Shown: in pieces, positions 1 through 5,495 of the stretch | Numbering within the stretch: the stretch's first letter is position 1 | How the letters are laid out: every line of letters begins with the position of its first letter | Assembly: GCA_017888105.1 (NCBI GenBank) | Contig: JAGHGS010000059.1 | Location: 1 to 6,449, forward strand | Source: Bacilli bacterium | GTDB lineage: Bacteria > Bacillota_I > Bacilli_A > RF39 > UBA660 | Reading direction: 5' to 3' | DNA length: 6,449 nt | Translations under genes and position numbers: made by a program | Notes under the pieces: generated by a model | Databases searched by the model: none | What the model was told of the DNA's origin: nothing | Seen by the model: the letters and a program-made list of their open reading frames with translations, nothing else

Positions 1-1
1 A

Positions 2-1168
2 AAATTAAATTGGTTAGTAGAAGAATTGCTAAAAAGTAATTATTTTGATGACTTTTTTCAATCTATTTATCAGAAGGTTGATGATGGAAGCATTAAGGCA
101 ACATTTTTAAAGATGGGATATGGTTCATATCTTTCTTATAAGCCTTACTCATTCTATTATAATCAATCACAGATTAATTTGATGAATCCTATTGGAGCTT
201 ATTACGTTAGTAAAAATGTATCTTCTCTTGATGATTGTGGGTATTTTGAATTCCTCTATTTTCTTGAAAAATTTTATTTCTATAAATTAGATTGGCAAAA
301 TTTAATAAAAGCTTGTAAATTAAGAGAATTTGATACTCGGGGTGTTTATAAATATTTTTGCTTAGGAAATAAAGAGGAATTTATTCAATATTACAAAGAA
401 CATGATATAAATCTTGATTCGCACTTTTTCTTAGAGATTATTAAAAGTGATGAGAATGCTGTTAGTGACTGGTTAGAATTTTTAAGTGTTGATGATATTT
501 TGGCATTAAACGAAAGTACTTTAAATATATTTGTCAAGTATTATAAAGAAAAATTAGAAAGTGAACATTTAACTTTAAATGATAAAATTAATCAAATATT
601 TAGTAAAAAAGGGTATGCTTATGATGAATATATAGAATTAATTTCTCTTTTGGTATATATCATGCATACTGGTTTGTTTGATGAAGATATTTTGTTTTAT
701 ATAGATAATTTTATTTCTATTCCTGATTTTCAAAAATTACTATATAAAGCAATAGAAAATAGTAGGGAATCTTATTTAAAGGTACATTATGTACTAAAAA
801 TAGGAGAAAAGTATATTTCTATATTTGCTCATTGTAAAGAATTCATTTTTATGGATGAAAAAAGTATTTTAGAATTAAAAAATAATGATGATGAGTTTAG
901 TTATTTAAAGTTAAGGAAGTATTTTGGAGATTTGTTACGGTTATTAGATAAAGTTGATGAAGAATTAAGAATTCAAATTATTAAGGAAATTGTTAAAAGT
1001 GGTATTCATGAGTATATATTTTATTTAAAAGAACATTATCCAAAATATTGGGATTTTATTTTAAATAACATTGATGATGCTTGCTTGTATCAAAGTTTCA
1101 TTGATTATAATGGAAGTATGAGTATCGATGATGCTTTAAAAGTAGAAATGCTAAAAAGAAAGTTATAA
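2..1168 (+). CDS. Hypothetical protein, 5'-truncated by window edge
   Basis: I do not recognise this family. The frame is open to the left edge (residues KLNWLVEE precede the first possible start), so this is the C-terminal part, 388 codons long, of a larger gene. A TTG at position 26 could start a 380-residue product, but no convincing ribosome binding site precedes it, so I treat the gene as partial. The visible protein is rich in Leu, Ile, Phe, Tyr, Lys, Asp and Glu. It looks mostly alpha-helical, with stretches such as YFLEKFYFYKLDW, YIELISLLVYIMHTGLF and KLRKYFGDLLRLLDKV. It has no obvious membrane segment, signal peptide or metal-binding cysteine motif. A helical-repeat protein is possible but only inferred. 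The TAA stop at 1166-1168 lies inside the target site of the adjacent insertion sequence, which begins 3 bases later. Because the target is duplicated, the insertion left the gene's end unchanged. Confidence 0.8.
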   Translation, partial: KLNWLVEELLKSNYFDDFFQSIYQKVDDGSIKATFLKMGYGSYLSYKPYSFYYNQSQINLMNPIGAYYVSKNVSSLDDCGYFEFLYFLEKFYFYKLDWQNLIKACKLREFDTRGVYKYFCLGNKEEFIQYYKEHDINLDSHFFLEIIKSDENAVSDWLEFLSVDDILALNESTLNIFVKYYKEKLESEHLTLNDKINQIFSKKGYAYDEYIELISLLVYIMHTGLFDEDILFYIDNFISIPDFQKLLYKAIENSRESYLKVHYVLKIGEKYISIFAHCKEFIFMDEKSILELKNNDDEFSYLKLRKYFGDLLRLLDKVDEELRIQIIKEIVKSGIHEYIFYLKEHYPKYWDFILNNIDDACLYQSFIDYNGSMSIDDALKVEMLKRKL

Positions 1169-1171
1169 TAT
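1164..1171. repeat. Target site duplication, left copy
   Basis: TATAATAT abuts the left inverted repeat. It matches TATAATCT at 3112-3119 in 7 of 8 positions. Eight bases is the duplication length known for the ISL3 family. The single difference at the seventh base is most simply a mutation after insertion. The copy contains the TAA stop codon of the upstream gene. Confidence 0.75.
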
Positions 1172-1231
1172 GGTTCTTCCGAAAGTTTAAGTACAGAAGA
1201 TAAAAAGTAGATTGAAATATATCTGCTTTTT
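1172..1231 (+). repeat. Left terminal inverted repeat of the ISL3 element (60 bp)
   Basis: This is an exact reverse complement of 3052-3111. The match ends sharply on both sides: position 1171 (T) against A outside, and position 1232 (A) against G inside. The outer part (GGTTCTTCCGAAAG) is presumably the transposase recognition end. The inner 30 bases form a hairpin with a T-run, annotated separately. The last bases overlap the transposase stop codon at 1230-1232. Confidence 0.95.
1202..1231. terminator. Hairpin with T-runs inside left IS end, probable bidirectional terminator
   Basis: AAAAAGTAGAT (1202-1212) pairs with ATCTGCTTTTT (1221-1231) around an 8-base loop, with one T-G wobble. Both strands end in a T-run, so it could stop transcription in either direction. 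On the minus strand it starts right at the transposase stop codon and would terminate that message. On the plus strand it would stop readthrough from the upstream gene. The stem is AT-rich, so strength is uncertain. Confidence 0.6.
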
Positions 1232-1868
1232 AACTATCTAAAATTCCACTTACTATTTCATCAATAGAAAAATCATCCAAAGTTACCAAAAAAGCTAGAA
1301 AACTTTTCTTAAAGAGGTTGACAATTTTCTGCTTTCCGTATACAATTCTTTTGATAAGTTTGAATTTGTTGTTGTTACCTTCAACAAATCCAGAACTTAT
1401 AGGGTTGGATATTGCGTTTTTAACTGGGGCAATATCCTTTTTTAATCCTTTACAGAAAGTATTTATTCTAGCTTCATACTTTTCAATAAATGAATCAAGT
1501 TTTTCAGGATTGGCCCCAAATATTACATCATGAAAGTCTTTAAATATGTTTTGAATATCTTTTACAACAGGATATTTTTCAATAATAATTTCTATATTCT
1601 GCTCAATTGTTTCATTTTTTAACTTTTCCTTATCTAAAGTAAGTATATATTTTAATAATTCTAATCTAGTTATAACAATTATATCTTTAGGATAAGTTGT
1701 TTTAATAAATGTTGATTCTTTTTTGTATTTCATTCCATTATTTTTAGCTACTAAATTAATATAGTTTTTTAAATATCTTAATGATGCCTTACAACCTTTC
1801 TCTAATACATATGCCATTATATATTCTTGAGAAATACCATCTTTTAACATTTTAAAAATAATATTCAT
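1230..1868 (-). CDS. ISL3-family transposase, C-terminal part (frameshifted)
   Basis: This frame holds the rest of the catalytic core. SSGFVEGNNNKFKLIKRIVYG, near residues 158-178, carries the glutamate (E163) that completes the DDE triad, followed by the Asn- and Lys-rich block typical of ISL3 proteins. The N-terminus (NIIFKMLKDGISQEYIMAYVLEKG) continues the domain broken off in the upstream half. The ATG lies 4 bases after the TGA of the first half and has AAGGA 7 bases upstream, so separate translation by coupling is physically possible. The in-frame codons before the ATG read KKDDY, so the ancestral protein was most likely one chain. Neither half alone has a full catalytic triad. The TAA stop overlaps the left terminal repeat, and a terminator-like hairpin follows at once. 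Confidence 0.85.
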   Translation of the reverse strand: MNIIFKMLKDGISQEYIMAYVLEKGCKASLRYLKNYINLVAKNNGMKYKKESTFIKTTYPKDIIVITRLELLKYILTLDKEKLKNETIEQNIEIIIEKYPVVKDIQNIFKDFHDVIFGANPEKLDSFIEKYEARINTFCKGLKKDIAPVKNAISNPISSGFVEGNNNKFKLIKRIVYGKQKIVNLFKKSFLAFLVTLDDFSIDEIVSGILDS

Positions 1869-1872
1869 ATAA

Positions 1873-3003
1873 TCATCCTTTTTTATAAACTCTTCTATTG
1901 GATATTTCTTCTACTTCTTCTTCACTCATATTTTTGTATTTTCTAAGTGATACTGTAGAAATACCAAATTCTTCGGCTATTTTCTTTGTTTCATGACAAT
2001 TGAATCTAGATAGTCTTTTTCTTAATTTAATAATCATTTCTTGTTTTTCTTTTCGGTTTTGAGCTTGTTTAACATATTGTTTGGAGTCTAGATTATGTAA
2101 TCGATTATCAAATTCTATAATCTTTCCTTCACTATCTAACAAAGGTGTATTATCATAATCAAATTGTGATAATACCTCTTGATTTATATTAGACAAATAT
2201 TCTGGAACTTTATTTATTTTTTCATCAAGTATTTTACCATTTTTGATAAATATTTTTTCAGGCATTTCCTTATAAAAAATATCTTTTAGATGTTCAATTA
2301 AATTTTCAAATAAATGAAATCGATCAGCAACTTGAATACAGTTTGGTAATATATTACTTATGGCTTTAGCATAAGCATTTGCTCTATCTCTTGCTACTTT
2401 TTTAATCTTAGGGTGTTCTTTTAACCATTCTTCTAATGCACTTGCTTCTCTTCCTTCTAATAATGCGAGTAAAGAATGATCTTTTAAATCATATATTGCT
2501 GTTGCATAACTGATTCCTTTTCTTATAGCGACATCATCTATTCCTACTTCTTCCACATCTGGTCTATCAATAATTTTGATATTATGAATAATATTATCAA
2601 TTGTATCAGCACTTACTTTAACACCCATAAATGATAAAATTAATGAAGTTGAACTCGAACTCATAAATATCGATATAGATAAGATAAATCGAACTAAATT
2701 GTCTGTCATCACTTTATTTCTTCTAGCAAAAGGTAAATTTTCATTAAATGTTTTTACAAAACATTCGGGGTTATTGCATTTATATTCATAAGCATTCACT
2801 TTTAACCATGTTTCAGTATTGTGGGTAGGAGTGTCTTGAATCATTCTAAAATAAGTTGCATGATATTCATAACTTTCTATACCACAGTTTGGACACTTAC
2901 AATGTTCTTTTTTAGATTTTATATGAATAATAATCTTGTTATTTTTTTGTTCTATGTTTATTATTGGATAATCTTTTCCAAAGTTTAACAATTGTTCTAT
3001 CAC
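1873..3003 (-). CDS. ISL3-family transposase, N-terminal part (frameshifted)
   Basis: This is the DNA-binding half of an ISL3 DDE transposase, plus the first part of its catalytic core. Numbered from the GTG at 3003-3001, it is 376 residues. A zinc-ribbon-like region has C37PNC40 and C76NNPEC81. A helix-turn-helix-like segment lies near residues 117-140. The catalytic core shows VGIDDVAIRKG (D156), VARDRANAYAKAI (D206) and VADRFHLFENL (D227), typical of the family. A second helix-turn-helix-like segment (KKIAEEFGISTVSLRKYKNM) lies near 340-359, in a central insertion. I chose the GTG at 3003 because AAGGTG lies 9 bases upstream and the protein then begins MIEQLLNF, as ISL3 proteins do; an earlier GTG at 3015 has no spacing from that site. 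The frame ends at TGA just after a run of six As (plus-strand T-run 1879-1884), before the catalytic glutamate. With five As it would join the next frame as ...VYKKDDYMNII, giving about 590 residues. Confidence 0.88.
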   Translation of the reverse strand: MIEQLLNFGKDYPIINIEQKNNKIIIHIKSKKEHCKCPNCGIESYEYHATYFRMIQDTPTHNTETWLKVNAYEYKCNNPECFVKTFNENLPFARRNKVMTDNLVRFILSISIFMSSSSTSLILSFMGVKVSADTIDNIIHNIKIIDRPDVEEVGIDDVAIRKGISYATAIYDLKDHSLLALLEGREASALEEWLKEHPKIKKVARDRANAYAKAISNILPNCIQVADRFHLFENLIEHLKDIFYKEMPEKIFIKNGKILDEKINKVPEYLSNINQEVLSQFDYDNTPLLDSEGKIIEFDNRLHNLDSKQYVKQAQNRKEKQEMIIKLRKRLSRFNCHETKKIAEEFGISTVSLRKYKNMSEEEVEEISNRRVYKKG

Positions 3004-3051
3004 TACTACCAACACCTTGTAGTATAAATAATATCATATTTTAAACCATAC

Positions 3052-3081
3052 AAAAAGCAGATATATTTCAATCTACTTTTT
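3052..3081. terminator. Hairpin with T-runs inside right IS end, probable bidirectional terminator
   Basis: This is the mirror copy of the hairpin in the left end: AAAAAGCAGAT (3052-3062), an 8-base loop, and ATCTACTTTTT (3071-3081). It lies upstream of the transposase. Read on the minus strand it would shield the transposase from transcription entering from outside. Read on the plus strand it would stop transcripts leaving the element towards the next gene. Confidence 0.55.
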
Positions 3082-3111
3082 ATCTTCTGTACTTAAACTT
3101 TCGGAAGAACC
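3052..3111 (-). repeat. Right terminal inverted repeat of the ISL3 element (60 bp)
   Basis: This is the perfect partner of 1172-1231, with no mismatch over 60 bases. It lies about 50 bases upstream of the transposase start, so it occupies the transposase promoter side. Sixty bases is long for an ISL3 end; as I recall, family ends usually run about 15-40 bases. Confidence 0.95.
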
Positions 3112-3119
3112 TATAATCT
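3112..3119. repeat. Target site duplication, right copy
   Basis: TATAATCT directly follows the right inverted repeat and pairs with the left copy at 1164-1171 (7 of 8 identical). It happens to read TATAAT on the plus strand, but no fitting -35 element lies in the end of the element. Confidence 0.75.
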
Positions 3120-3134
3120 TACTTTCTTTTTTCT

Positions 3135-3162
3135 TTGCCTTTTATTTATTTTATGATATACT
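3135..3162 (+). promoter_or_regulatory. Sigma-A-type promoter for the Ig-like membrane protein gene
   Basis: TTGCCT (3135-3140) and TATACT (3157-3162) are separated by 16 bases and resemble consensus -35 and -10 boxes. Transcription would start near 3168-3170, only about 13-15 bases before the preferred ATG, so the leader is very short. The promoter lies outside the insertion sequence and survived its arrival. It begins only 3 bases after the 3' arm of the disrupted hairpin. Confidence 0.6.
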
Positions 3163-3182
3163 TTTGTTAGAGAGTGATGTTT

Positions 3183-4466
3183 ATGAAAAAATGGGTTGGA
3201 TGGGTATGTTTTTTATTAATAATAGTGGGACTTGTTGTTGGAGGGTTCTTTTTGGTATCTAGTTTTGATGCTGATACTTTTGAATTCAAAGAAGTAGAAA
3301 TATTAGATTATGATGATTATTCGTTAAATGATTTTGTCAAACAAGATATTATTTGTAATGATCAAGGATGTAAATTTAAGGATAAGGATGTAATATTTAC
3401 TATTAGTGAAGTAAAAGAACTTGGAGTGCAAGATATTACTTTGAAACTTGAATATGAAGGAGAAAAATTTGAGAAAACGTTTCGTGTAAATGTGGTTGAT
3501 AAAAAGACTCCTGAAATTGTTTTAAGTGAGAAAGCATTAATTGTTGATTTAAATGAAGAATTTGATGCTAGTTCTTATATTGTGGAAGTAAAAGATAATT
3601 ATGACACTTTAAATGTAGAAGATGTTTCTATTGAAAATAATGTCGATTTAAAGAATTCGGGAGATTATGAAATTGTTTATATGATTAAGGATTCATCAGG
3701 GAATGTTGGAAAGTCTGTTTTAAAAGTTAAAGTTAAAGGAGAAAAAGAAGTTGTCTCTTCTAATGACGATAAAAAGGATGAAGAAAAAGAATCGGAATCT
3801 AATCCAAATAGTACTGAAGAAGAATCTTTTAAAATTACATGGGATTATCAGGTTAGTGGTTTATTTACGGATAGTGGTTCTTTAAATCAAGATCAATTCA
3901 GTAGTTCGGTTGAAAAGAATATTGAAGTTGGTTGGGATACGACTTTTAAAATATTTTCAACTGTAAGTGAAGATGCTTCTATTCAGTATGTTATTAGTGA
4001 GAATAGAATTACGAAAGAACCAATTATTGTGTATAATGGTTCACCTGTTGTTAAAACGGTTAATGTGAAGGCAGATTCTAGTAGTAATTACGAATATACT
4101 TTTACAGAAGAAGGAACTTATTATATATTAGTTACGGTTAAAGCGAATAATAATCAAACAGTATTAAAAAAAGAGTATGTTGTTCATCTTACTAGTCCAA
4201 GTGAATTAAAAGATATGAAGATTATTACGGAAGATCATGGTACTTATTTGACGATAGATGGGGCATTTGTTGGAGAGGCAGATACTTTATATTTTGATGC
4301 TGCTATACAAGATTCGAATGATCCTAATATTGAAGAAGCTTTTGTTTATGAAAATAATGAAATAAGGTTATATTATACAAAAGGTTATTATTATGAAATT
4401 TTAGGTGCTTTGTTTAATGAAGATGGAGAAATGTTGTTAGCAAAAACTTTGAAAATTCAAAAGTAG
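3183..4466 (+). CDS. Membrane-anchored extracellular protein with Ig-like beta domains
   Basis: This protein of 427 residues probably sits in the cell membrane with its body outside. It starts MKKW, then has one hydrophobic segment (about 4-25, CFLLIIVGLVVGGFFLV). There is no lipobox cysteine and no sortase motif, so the segment is probably an uncleaved anchor. Residues about 33-105 look like a beta domain with a close cysteine pair (C58, C63). Residues about 110-185 match the bacterial Ig-like pattern related to DUF5011: PEIVL..., then SGDYEIVYMIKDSSGNVGKSVLKVKV. A charged Ser/Glu/Lys/Asp linker follows (186-213). A third beta-rich region (215-338) and a fourth (340-427) end the chain. ATG 3183 was chosen for its spacing from AGAGAGTG (3170-3176); GTG 3174 and ATG 3177 are alternatives. 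The next gene starts 18 bases after the stop, so the two are probably co-transcribed. Ligand and role are unknown; adhesion or envelope functions are only guesses. Confidence 0.82.
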   Translation: MKKWVGWVCFLLIIVGLVVGGFFLVSSFDADTFEFKEVEILDYDDYSLNDFVKQDIICNDQGCKFKDKDVIFTISEVKELGVQDITLKLEYEGEKFEKTFRVNVVDKKTPEIVLSEKALIVDLNEEFDASSYIVEVKDNYDTLNVEDVSIENNVDLKNSGDYEIVYMIKDSSGNVGKSVLKVKVKGEKEVVSSNDDKKDEEKESESNPNSTEEESFKITWDYQVSGLFTDSGSLNQDQFSSSVEKNIEVGWDTTFKIFSTVSEDASIQYVISENRITKEPIIVYNGSPVVKTVNVKADSSSNYEYTFTEEGTYYILVTVKANNNQTVLKKEYVVHLTSPSELKDMKIITEDHGTYLTIDGAFVGEADTLYFDAAIQDSNDPNIEEAFVYENNEIRLYYTKGYYYEILGALFNEDGEMLLAKTLKIQK

Positions 4467-4484
4467 GAAAGTCAGGGGATTTTG

Positions 4485-5309
4485 GTGAATCTATTAATTC
4501 GTTTCTTGAAAGTTGAAGAAGAAATAGAAAAGTTATATTTATTTTTGATTCGTATGGAAATTAGTGGTCAAAAGTATAGTGATGCATATCGATATATGAT
4601 GAAAAGAATCGATGCTTTAACAAAGGAAGAAAATAAGTTATTAGTTGAGATGGAAGGAAGTTATCTTGATGTAAAAAAAGAATTACAATCTTATTCCGTT
4701 AAAGAGATGCCTATTAATTTAGGCTTTCATACGAATGCATCTGTTTTAAGGTTTGAAAAAATGATTGATTCTGTTTGGGGAGATTCTGGAATAGAATATG
4801 CGGATGCTTTATATTATGATATTCATCGAATATTATTAAAGTTTTTGGAATATATGATTGATAATCCTTATTATGAAAATATTCGTAAAGATTTGATTTC
4901 TTTTAAATATGATATTATTTTTCTTGATTATAATGTGGAGAATGATTTTCTTACTGAAAAAGATATGTCTTGTATTTCTCTTGATAGTAGAATATTACAA
5001 GGGATTTTACCTAGTTCAAAGTACATTGATCAAGCTATATTGATTTTAGAAATAGAAGAAGCAATTAAACAAATTCAATGTATTGGAGATGTAAGTGAAA
5101 AAACGAGTTCGTATACTTTGGTTGTTATTAAAATGATGCAAATATTTGCTAGAATGGCTCTTTGTAGGAATGAAGAGCTTAATTGTGTCATGGATGATGT
5201 TCAGTCTTTACTGGAAGATGAGGAAATAGATTTCAGAGTAAAGGAAATTATGACAGAATTAGCAGAAATTTTTGAACAAATTCAAAATAGTTTTTATTTT
5301 TCAAGATAA
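4485..5309 (+). CDS. Hypothetical alpha-helical protein
   Basis: I do not recognise this family. The product is 274 residues from the GTG at 4485, chosen because AGGGG (4474-4478) lies 6 bases upstream; a TTG at 4482 would be too close. There is no signal peptide or clear membrane segment, so it is probably cytoplasmic. The sequence looks almost wholly helical. The N-terminal 60 residues are rich in Glu, Lys and Leu (KVEEEIEKLYLFLIRMEI, then MMKRIDALTKEENKLLVEM) and resemble a helical hairpin. A middle part has many aromatic residues (YADALYYDIHRILLKFLEYMIDNPYYENI), and an acidic helical tail ends LAEIFEQIQNSFYFSR. It follows the Ig-like membrane protein gene by 18 bases on the same strand with no terminator between, so the two form an operon and may work together. 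Its own end is followed within 10 bases by the promoter of the glyS unit. Confidence 0.78.
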   Translation: MNLLIRFLKVEEEIEKLYLFLIRMEISGQKYSDAYRYMMKRIDALTKEENKLLVEMEGSYLDVKKELQSYSVKEMPINLGFHTNASVLRFEKMIDSVWGDSGIEYADALYYDIHRILLKFLEYMIDNPYYENIRKDLISFKYDIIFLDYNVENDFLTEKDMSCISLDSRILQGILPSSKYIDQAILILEIEEAIKQIQCIGDVSEKTSSYTLVVIKMMQIFARMALCRNEELNCVMDDVQSLLEDEEIDFRVKEIMTELAEIFEQIQNSFYFSR

Positions 5310-5315
5310 ATATTC

Positions 5316-5344
5316 TTGCACAATCATAAAATATAGTATATAAT
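5316..5344 (+). promoter_or_regulatory. Sigma-A-type promoter of the T-box/glyS unit
   Basis: TTGCAC (5316-5321) and a perfect TATAAT (5339-5344) are spaced by 17 bases, the ideal distance. Transcription should start near A5351. The promoter begins only 7 bases after the preceding stop codon, so it limits the leader RNA before the T-box motif to about 70 bases. Confidence 0.75.
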
Positions 5345-5350
5345 TTAGTT

Positions 5351-5480
5351 ATACAAGCGATGAAGGAATTGGCAACTCTGGAGCTATATAGAAAAAAGAA
5401 GATTTCTCTAGAAGAAATAAATAGGGTGGAACCGCGGGTAATACTCGTCCCTATGTTTCTTTTAGAGTTTTTATTTTTAT
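5351..5480 (+). promoter_or_regulatory. T-box leader (compact), probably glycine-tRNA responsive
   Basis: The core AGGGTGGAACCGCGG (5423-5437) is the T-box signature. ATAGGG (5421-5426) pairs with CCCTAT (5449-5454), leaving the 7-base bulge TGGAACC (5427-5433). CGGGT (5435-5439) pairs with ACTCG (5443-5447). This is the tRNA-binding antiterminator fold. The UGGA of the bulge would pair with a UCCA tRNA end, fitting the U discriminator of tRNA-Gly, and glyS lies downstream. Just upstream, TATAGAAA (5387-5394) and TTTCTCTA (5403-5410) can form a Stem III-like hairpin with one mismatch. Only about 70 bases lie between the predicted start and the T-box core, too few for a full Stem I. GGA (5365, 5380) and GGC (5371) are candidate specifier codons that I cannot choose between. 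The T-box identity is firm; the exact fold is inferred. Confidence 0.88.
5406..5480 (+). terminator. Terminator-like extension of the T-box helix with U-tract
   Basis: The helix around the T-box extends outward. AAGAAA (5412-5417) pairs with TTTCTT (5456-5461), G5411 wobbles with T5462, and CTCTA (5406-5410) pairs with TAGAG (5463-5467). The tract TTTTTATTTTTAT (5468-5480) follows at once. The stem-plus-U-tract has the form of an intrinsic terminator. It contains the T-box rather than competing with it, and the outer CTCTA arm is shared with the Stem III-like hairpin. Confidence 0.5.
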
Positions 5481-5495
5481 AGAAGGTAGGAAGTT

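Larger units (their letters stand above)
1172..3111 (-). mobile_element. Complete ISL3-family insertion sequence, 1,940 bp
   Basis: The element is bounded by 60-bp perfect terminal inverted repeats that start GGTTCTTCC. It is flanked by TATAATAT on the left and TATAATCT on the right, an 8-bp target duplication with one mismatch. ISL3-family elements make 8-bp duplications and often have ends of the GGxTCTT type. The only genes inside are the two halves of an ISL3-type DDE transposase on the minus strand. The transposase stop codon overlaps the inner edge of the left repeat, so almost no space is wasted. Length is above the usual ISL3 size because the transposase carries an extra central segment. 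The perfect repeats suggest recent arrival; the frameshift suggests this copy may not be self-mobile. Confidence 0.93.

Noticed and set aside
26..28. TTG as the true start of the first gene
   Set aside because: The frame is open to the window edge and no clear ribosome binding site precedes this TTG, so a truncated gene is the simpler reading.
1318..1533. Plus-strand reading frame of 71 codons inside the insertion sequence
   Set aside because: It lies wholly antisense to the conserved C-terminal transposase frame, has no good ribosome binding site, and its low-complexity protein is what an antisense shadow gives.
1876..1890. A AAA AAG as a programmed -1 frameshift heptamer in the transposase
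   Set aside because: The heptamer is present but in the wrong phase: the first half is read as AAA AAA GGA, and joining the halves needs +1 (or loss of one A), not -1.
3021..3053. Transposase promoter on the minus strand
   Set aside because: Several AT-rich -10-like hexamers exist, but the best one (TATACT at 3021-3026) would start the RNA inside the ribosome binding site, and the others lack a -35 at proper spacing. A promoter is likely in this area but cannot be placed.
3089..3117. Outward promoter made by the IS end and TATAAT of the target duplication
   Set aside because: The -10 hexamer is perfect, but nothing resembling a -35 element lies 15-19 bases upstream. The promoter at 3135-3162 explains the downstream gene better.
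5468..5495. A separate terminator hairpin downstream of the T-box
   Set aside because: No arm complementary to the CGTCCCTAT segment appears before the ATG at 5496; only the U-tract and ribosome binding site are there.
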